Source: Actinoplanes octamycinicus (lineage in GTDB: Bacteria; Actinomycetota; Actinomycetes; Mycobacteriales; Micromonosporaceae). From it: a stretch of DNA of 64,000 nucleotides. Shown piece by piece: positions 60,051 through 64,000 of the stretch (positions are counted from its first letter, which is position 1; the number at the start of each line of letters is the position of its first letter). The stretch lies in contig NZ_JACHNB010000001.1 in NCBI RefSeq assembly GCF_014205225.1, positions 5,127,501-5,191,500 on the forward strand. Reading direction: 5' to 3'. The notes under the pieces are model-generated. The model saw nothing but the letters and a program-made list of their open reading frames with translations, was not told the DNA's origin and did no database searches. Position numbers and translations under genes: made by a program.

Positions 60051-60905
60051 GTGCGATCCGGTGTCCAGGCCCTGCATGTGGGCTGCGCGATGTGGTCCCT
60101 GAAGTCGTGGCCGTTCTCCCGGCCGGCCACCGGGAAGCTGCGCGCCTATGCCGGGTGGTGCAACGCGGTGGAGGGCAACACCACGTTCTACGCCACCCCG
60201 GCCCGGCCGACCGTGGCTTCCTGGGCCGAGCAGACCGGCCCGGACTTCCGGCTGATCCCGAAGATCCCCAAGCGGATCACCCACGAGCTGCGGATGACCG
60301 GCGCCGAGGAGGAGCTGCGGATCTTCCTGGACGCGATCGAGCCGCTCGGCCCGCGCGCCGCGGCGCTGTGGATCCAGCTGCCCGGGTCCTTCGGACCCGC
60401 CGACACCGCTGTCCTGTCCCGGTTCCTGCGCTCCTTGCCCGCCGATTTCCGGTACGCCGTGGAGGTCCGCCACCCGGATTTCTTCGCCGACCCGCGCGGC
60501 CTGGAACGGGTCCTGTCCGAGCACGGTGCCGAGTGGGTCCCGTTCGACACCGTCGCGTTCTTCGACAGCCCGCCGACCAGTGACGCCGAGCGGGACGCCT
60601 GGCTGAAGAAGCCCCGGATGCCGCGCCGCGACACCGCCCTCACCGACCGCCCGATCGTCCGTTACCTGGGCCGCGACGACACCGCCCGGACGGTGGCCGG
60701 CTGGCAGCCGTGGGTGGCGACGGTGGCCGGCTGGCTGCGCGAGGGCCGCTCACCCACGGTCTTCCTGCACACCCCGGACAACGCCGACGCGCCGGAGCTG
60801 GCCCGCCGTTTCCACGCCGAGGTCCGCGCCCGCGTGCCGGAGCTGCCGCCGCTGCCCGACCCGGCCCCGCTGCCGGAGCCGGACGAGCCGCTAACCCTCT
60901 TCTGA
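60051..60905 (+). CDS. DUF72 (YecE-like) TIM-barrel protein
   Basis: A 284-residue soluble protein of the DUF72 family, a TIM-barrel of unknown function related to endonuclease-like folds. It begins VRSGVQALHVGCAMWSLKSW, then AYAGWCNAVEGNTTFYATPA near 26-45 with the conserved N-T-T-F-Y, FRLIPKIPKRITHELRM (equivalent of the K-P motif), YAVEVRHPDFFADPRG near 138-153, and PIVRYLGRD. The C-terminus is Pro-rich and ends DEPLTLF. The start codon is GTG 60051, with the -10 box 6 nt upstream; a GTG at 60024 is in frame but less likely. Confidence 0.88.
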   Translation: MRSGVQALHVGCAMWSLKSWPFSRPATGKLRAYAGWCNAVEGNTTFYATPARPTVASWAEQTGPDFRLIPKIPKRITHELRMTGAEEELRIFLDAIEPLGPRAAALWIQLPGSFGPADTAVLSRFLRSLPADFRYAVEVRHPDFFADPRGLERVLSEHGAEWVPFDTVAFFDSPPTSDAERDAWLKKPRMPRRDTALTDRPIVRYLGRDDTARTVAGWQPWVATVAGWLREGRSPTVFLHTPDNADAPELARRFHAEVRARVPELPPLPDPAPLPEPDEPLTLF

Positions 60906-61264
60906 CGGCGGGCGGGATCCGGTGAACCCGCGGCGGGCCATGCGGTTTCCGGTGCCGCCTCAGCGGGACGGGCTGCCGCGTGCGGTGTGTGCTGATCCCT
61001 CTCGCGCGGTGCGCTGACCCTTTTCCGACGCGCCTTGCATGCCTGCGGGAGGCAGCCCGCGGGCTTCCTTCGGTGGGCGAAGCGCCGAAGCACGCTTCAT
61101 CCGGGCTTCAGCGCCCGCTTCACCCGGGATATCAGGCGCGTTTTCGCCCCGTGTGAGGCGCACGCGCGAACGCACGTGCATCGATTGTGCCGTTCCCGAA
61201 CGTGAGACAAATCTCGGACAGTCTGAGATCTGAGCAATGCTCAGAATGTGCCAGGAGGTGCGAG
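60906..61264. promoter_or_regulatory. Region upstream of DUF397 gene, two operator-like palindromes
   Basis: From 60906 to about 61180 there is GC-rich DNA with no gene that I can support; it has repeats such as CGCTTCATCCGGG and CGCTTCACCCGGG (near 61095-61128). Just upstream of the DUF397 gene are the near-palindrome CTCGGAC-A-GTCTGAG (61213-61227) and the perfect palindrome CTGAGCA-A-TGCTCAG (61230-61244), centres 17 bp apart. A promoter around TTGTGC (61184-61189) is possible. Confidence 0.5.
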
Positions 61265-61486
61265 ATGACAGAGAAGACCTATGCCGCGAAGTTCGACCGG
61301 CGCACGGCGGTCTGGCGCCGGAGCACCCGGAGCTACTCGGACAACTGTGTCGAGGTGGCCGACCTGCCCGACGGGGGACGCGCGGTCCGCGACTCGAAGA
61401 ATCCGGACGGACCGATCCTGTTCTTCACCCCGTCCGAGTGGGCCGCGTTCGTCGGCGGCGCGAAGGACGGCGAATTCGACAACTGA
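61265..61486 (+). CDS. DUF397 small protein, without adjacent XRE partner
   Basis: A 73-residue DUF397 protein. Family core: WRRSTRSYSDNCVEVADLPD near 19-38, with the conserved W-x-S-S...NCVEVA pattern, then AVRDSKNPDGPILFF and PSEWAAFVGGAKDGEFD at the end. In actinomycetes DUF397 genes nearly always follow an XRE/DUF5753 regulator, and some such modules act as developmental regulators with BldB or WhiJ. Here no XRE gene is next to it. AGGAGG precedes the ATG at 61265. Confidence 0.9.
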   Translation: MTEKTYAAKFDRRTAVWRRSTRSYSDNCVEVADLPDGGRAVRDSKNPDGPILFFTPSEWAAFVGGAKDGEFDN

Positions 61487-61542
61487 CCCGCTTTGGCACT
61501 CTGCGCTCTGGCGCCGGCGACCCGGCGATGTTACGCAGAGGC

Positions 61543-62631
61543 ATGGATGTTGAGCAGGGCGTGGGGCTCCGGCCCCGGATGCACTTCACACCGCGCGACG
61601 GCCGGGTCGGCGATGTGCTCGGGGTGCTCCGGGTCGACGGGCGGTACCACCTGTTCTACGAGCACCGCACCGCCGACGACGAGGCCATGGGCTGGGGGTC
61701 GGCGGTCTCCGACGACCTGGTGATCTGGCGGGAACGCCCGGTCGCCCCGGCGCCGGCCGACCAGGGGCTGCCGCGCTGCGGCTCGGTCGTGGACGGTCCG
61801 GGCGGCCCGGTGCTGTTCCACGCCCGCGAGGGCGACGGGGTCTGGCGCGCGACGGCCGCGCCGGGCCTCGGCGGCTGGCGGGCCGAGCCGGCCCAGCCGG
61901 TGCTCGGCCCGGTCACCGAGGGCTTCACCGGCCTGCGGGACCCGTTCGTCTGGGCGGCCGGCGACGGCTGGCGGATGCTGGTCGTGGCCACCCCGCCCAA
62001 CGGCGGCTCCGCGGTCCTGCACTACCGCTCGGCCGACCTGCTCGCCTGGGACTACGACGGGGTGCTCGCGGCGCGCGCGGACGCGGCGTGGGGCTGCCCG
62101 CGGCTGTTCCAGGTGGACGGCGAGTGGGTGCTGCTGGTGGCCGGCGCGGACCCGTCGTACGCGATCGGGGTCTATGACGGCCGTGACTTCACCGCCCGCA
62201 CCTGGGGCGTCTTCGGCCGGGGCCGGCTCGGCCCGGCCGCGCCGTTCCTGGACGCGGCCGGCCGCCGCTGCGTCCTGGCCCGCGTCGGCGGCGCGGAGAG
62301 CGACGGGTCACTGTGGGCGGGCACGCTCAGCATTCCCTGGATCCTTTCGGTACGCGGTGAGCACCTGATCGCCACCCCGCACCCGCACCTGGACCGCTAC
62401 CTGGTCAACGGGATCGCCGGGATGACCGCGGTGGACGGCGAACTCCGCGACCACGGCGACCTGATCCTGCGCATGCCCCCGGGCGGCGAAACCACCGTCC
62501 TGGCCGACGCGGACATCGTCGAGGTGACGGTCGAGGGCGTCAGCGGACTGGGCGCGGCCCGCCGCTCGGTCCCCGGCGACCCGGGCGCCCACATCGCCCG
62601 TATCGCGGGTCCCGGCTGGTCGGCGGCCTAG
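61543..62631 (+). CDS. GH32-like beta-fructosidase fold with altered active site
   Basis: A 362-residue cytoplasmic five-bladed propeller of the GH32 type. The first-blade motif is PRMHFTPRDGRVGDVLGVLR: the WMNDPNG box is degenerate (RVGDVLG) but keeps the Asp. YHLFYEH, then GLRDPFVW (RDP motif) near 132-139 are kept. The EC(P) acid Glu motif reads AWGCPRLF near 186, so Glu is replaced by Gly. Hydrolase activity is thus doubtful. No signal peptide. The ATG at 61543 (MDVEQGV) or an in-frame ATG at 61528 could start it. Confidence 0.75.
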   Translation: MDVEQGVGLRPRMHFTPRDGRVGDVLGVLRVDGRYHLFYEHRTADDEAMGWGSAVSDDLVIWRERPVAPAPADQGLPRCGSVVDGPGGPVLFHAREGDGVWRATAAPGLGGWRAEPAQPVLGPVTEGFTGLRDPFVWAAGDGWRMLVVATPPNGGSAVLHYRSADLLAWDYDGVLAARADAAWGCPRLFQVDGEWVLLVAGADPSYAIGVYDGRDFTARTWGVFGRGRLGPAAPFLDAAGRRCVLARVGGAESDGSLWAGTLSIPWILSVRGEHLIATPHPHLDRYLVNGIAGMTAVDGELRDHGDLILRMPPGGETTVLADADIVEVTVEGVSGLGAARRSVPGDPGAHIARIAGPGWSAA

Positions 62632-62634
62632 CAT
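62629..62634 (+). promoter_or_regulatory. -10 box for DUF1810 gene (leaderless), overlapping a stop codon
   Basis: TAGCAT contains the GH32-like gene's stop codon TAG and ends 7 nt before the ATG at 62642. Confidence 0.4.
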
Positions 62635-62641
62635 CGGACGG

Positions 62642-63070
62642 ATGAGTGACCTGGAACGGTTCGTCCGCGCGCAGGACGGCGTCTACCAGCAAGCCCGCGC
62701 CGAGCTGGCCGCGGGCAGCAAGCGGTCGCACTGGATGTGGTTCGTCTTCCCGCAGCTGGCCGGTCTGGGATCCAGTCCGACCGCGCGGGCCTTCGCGATC
62801 CGGGACCTGGACGAGGCGCGGGCCTATCTCGCGCACCCGGTGCTCGGGCCGCGGCTGATCGAGTGCGCCGAGACGCTGCTCGCCGTCGAGGGCCGGACCG
62901 CCGCGCAGATCTTCGGCTACCCGGACGATCTCAAGCTCCGCTCGTCGATGACCCTGTTCGCCGAGGCGGCGACCGATCCGGGGGTGTTCCGGCAGGTGCT
63001 GGAGCGCTACTACGACGGCCCCGACCCGCGGACCCGGGAGCTGCTCGGACTCGAGCCCACCGGCGGGTGA
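62642..63070 (+). CDS. DUF1810 family protein
   Basis: A 142-residue protein of the DUF1810 family, whose structures are small helical, possibly calpastatin-like folds; function unknown. Core motifs: LERFVRAQDGVYQQARAELA near 4-23, KRSHWMWFVFPQLAGLG near 27-43 (the family W-x-W-F-P-Q), YLAHPVLGPRLIECAETLLA near 62-81, and IFGYPDDLKLRSSMTLFAEA near 90-109. ATG 62642, with a -10 box TAGCAT 7 nt upstream. The stop codon begins a triple 37-bp repeat. Confidence 0.92.
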   Translation: MSDLERFVRAQDGVYQQARAELAAGSKRSHWMWFVFPQLAGLGSSPTARAFAIRDLDEARAYLAHPVLGPRLIECAETLLAVEGRTAAQIFGYPDDLKLRSSMTLFAEAATDPGVFRQVLERYYDGPDPRTRELLGLEPTGG

Positions 63071-63147
63071 CGCGGCTGCTCGGAGCGAGCGCGTCGGTGG
63101 GTGACGCGGCTGCCCGGAGCGAGCGCGCCGGTGGGTGACGCGGCTCA
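63061..63147. repeat. Three tandem copies of a 37-bp repeat after DUF1810
   Basis: Units start at about 63064, 63101 and 63132 (last one shortened): GGCGGGTGACGCGGCTGCTC then GGAGCGAGCGCGTC and variants. The first copy holds the DUF1810 stop codon TGA. Copies two and three begin GGTGGGTGACGCGGCT. Confidence 0.7.
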
Positions 63148-63171
63148 TCGGAGCCGGCCTGGCTGCTCGGA

Positions 63172-63177
63172 TAGGGT
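63172..63177 (+). promoter_or_regulatory. -10 box for HAD gene (leaderless)
   Basis: TAGGGT ends six bases before the ATG at 63184. Confidence 0.45.
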
Positions 63178-63183
63178 CGCGGC

Positions 63184-63891
63184 ATGGTCGACACCGCCCC
63201 GTTCCCGTTCGATGCCGTGCTGTTCGACTGTGACGGGGTGCTGGTCGACTCCGAGCGGATCACCAACGGGGTGCTCCGGGCCATGCTGCACGAGCTGGGC
63301 TGGATGGTCAGCGAGGCGGACTGTTTCCGGCTCTTCGTCGGGCGGGCGCTGGCCGACGAGGTCGGGGTGATCACGGCGCACACCGGGTTCACCGTCACCG
63401 CCGAGTGGATCGCCGAGTTCCGCCGGCGGCGCAACGAGGCCCTCGCCGCGGACCTGCGGGAGATCCCCGGGGCGGTGGCCGCGGCGCACGAGATCGACCA
63501 GCTCTTCGCCGGGCGGCTGGCCTGTGCCAGCGGCGCCGACCGGGCCAAGGTCGAGCTGCAGCTCAGCAAGGTGGGGCTGGACCGGGTCTTCGCCGGCAAG
63601 ATCTTCAGCGGGATGGAAATGCCGCGCAGCAAACCCGCCCCGGACGTCTATCTGGCCGCGGCCGCCGCGCTCGGCGTCGACCCGGCCCGCGCCGCGGTCG
63701 TCGAGGACACCGCGACCGGCGTGCGCGCGGGTGTCGCGGCCGGCGCGGTCGTCTTCGGCTACTGCCCGCCGGACAGTCTGGCGCACCACGAGCCCCGGGT
63801 GCTGCTGGAGGCGGGCGCCACGCACATCTTCACCCGCATGGCCGACCTGCCGGCCCTGCTCACCCGGGCCGCGTCACCCACCGCCCACTGA
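63184..63891 (+). CDS. HAD-superfamily phosphatase/phosphomutase-like
   Basis: A 235-residue HAD hydrolase with C1 cap, close to beta-phosphoglucomutase or phosphoglycolate-type enzymes. Motif I DAVLFDCDGVLVDSERITNG near 10-29 with nucleophile DxD; motif II Thr/Ser near LACASGADRAK (Ser of CASG) around 115; motif III Lys in SKPAPDVYLAAAAALG near 152; motif IV VVEDTATGVRAGVAAGA near 177-193. Substrate is a phosphate ester of unknown identity. The transcript seems leaderless with TAGGGT six bases before ATG 63184. Confidence 0.92.
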   Translation: MVDTAPFPFDAVLFDCDGVLVDSERITNGVLRAMLHELGWMVSEADCFRLFVGRALADEVGVITAHTGFTVTAEWIAEFRRRRNEALAADLREIPGAVAAAHEIDQLFAGRLACASGADRAKVELQLSKVGLDRVFAGKIFSGMEMPRSKPAPDVYLAAAAALGVDPARAAVVEDTATGVRAGVAAGAVVFGYCPPDSLAHHEPRVLLEAGATHIFTRMADLPALLTRAASPTAH

Positions 63892-63963
63892 GGCCGTCCC
63901 GCCGTCGCGGTGACCTGGCTCACAACGTGTCACGGCGTACCGGGCCGGTGGTGTCCCGTGGCC

Positions 63964-64000
63964 ATGAACATCGCACTGTGGATCGCCGGTGGCCTGCTCG
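63964..64000 (+). CDS. DoxX-like membrane protein, N-terminal fragment at window edge
   Basis: Only 12 codons are visible, MNIALWIAGGLL, matching the typical start of DoxX-family membrane proteins as far as a short hydrophobic helix can. The gene continues beyond the window. Upstream, GTCACG (63929-63934) and TGTCCC (63952-63957) are 17 bp apart and loosely resemble an ECF41/SigJ promoter (GTCACA, then CGTCCT). Both calls are tentative. Confidence 0.45.
   Translation, partial: MNIALWIAGGLL

Noticed and set aside
61543..62631. Pseudogene call for the GH32-like gene
   Set aside because: The frame is intact over 362 codons with normal codon use, so changed motifs more likely reflect a new function.

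Overview
The window is GC-rich actinobacterial chromosome with frequent GTG starts, many 1-4 nt gene overlaps and a strong third-position GC bias. A SARP/AfsR regulator with an NB-ARC domain, an orphan DUF397 gene, a GlnX/GlnH pair, a secreted GH9 cellulase, an ANTAR-PAS-SpoIIE phosphatase and many STAS, TetR and MarR regulators fit a soil actinomycete. Micromonosporaceae (Actinoplanes or a relative) is my inference from the overall look, not from a search. No rRNA, tRNA, CRISPR array, phage or insertion sequence was seen. Both edges cut genes: an amino-acid permease on the left and a short hydrophobic (DoxX-like) protein on the right.

Layout. 0-8 kb: permease, STAS protein, an array of three palindromic elements, cytochrome P450, a GH9 endoglucanase with a CebR-type box at its start, and a three-gene operon (TPR protein, esterase, ATP-grasp ligase). 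8-15 kb: DUF5990, a SNF2 helicase/SWIM pair, a repeat-bearing secreted protein, and a zinc-ribbon SDR protein lacking the usual catalytic Tyr. 15-21.6 kb: an operon of an anchored beta-sandwich protein and an 1801-residue MMPL transporter whose C-terminal 1100 residues are disordered and carry eleven copies of an RPQ(T/S)L-type motif. 21.7-26 kb: FKBP, YaaA, STAS, a membrane protein/XRE pair with twin operators, and a TetR/methyltransferase divergon with twin operators. 26-35 kb: CopC-CopD fusion, phosphoglucomutase, GGDEF-EAL protein, an anchored beta-solenoid-like protein, and 6-phosphogluconate dehydrogenase. 35-43 kb: MazF-like protein, ANTAR-PAS-PP2C phosphatase, GlnX-GlnH without the usual pknG, a TetR/MFS divergon, GNAT and NUDIX. 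43-55 kb: SARP, an ABC-2 exporter, RDD protein, lipoprotein, truncated haemoglobin-NIPSNAP pair, erythromycin-esterase-like protein, secreted lipase, and an MFS-MarR operon. 55-64 kb: NeuD-like acetyltransferase, GlgX, AlkD-like protein, a lytic transglycosylase with a MerR gene, DUF72, DUF397, a degenerate GH32 protein, DUF1810, HAD phosphatase and DoxX-like.

Three themes run across the window. First, at least a dozen genes have a TAnnnT -10 box only 6-8 nt before the start codon, which predicts leaderless mRNAs; in two of them the operator overlaps the first codons. Second, two families of dispersed palindromic sequence recur between genes: one with the core GGGTGTCTCA/TGAGACACCC, one with arms ending in CGTACCG(G)AAA. 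Third, several proteins carry in-frame expanded tandem repeats (MMPL tail, MarR N-terminus, SWIM protein, KGGDKDWP protein), which suggests active repeat expansion in coding DNA. The most novel-looking items are the motif-repeat MMPL fusion, the TPR-esterase-ATP-grasp operon, and the GlnX-GlnH sensor pair sitting beside a phosphatase instead of pknG.
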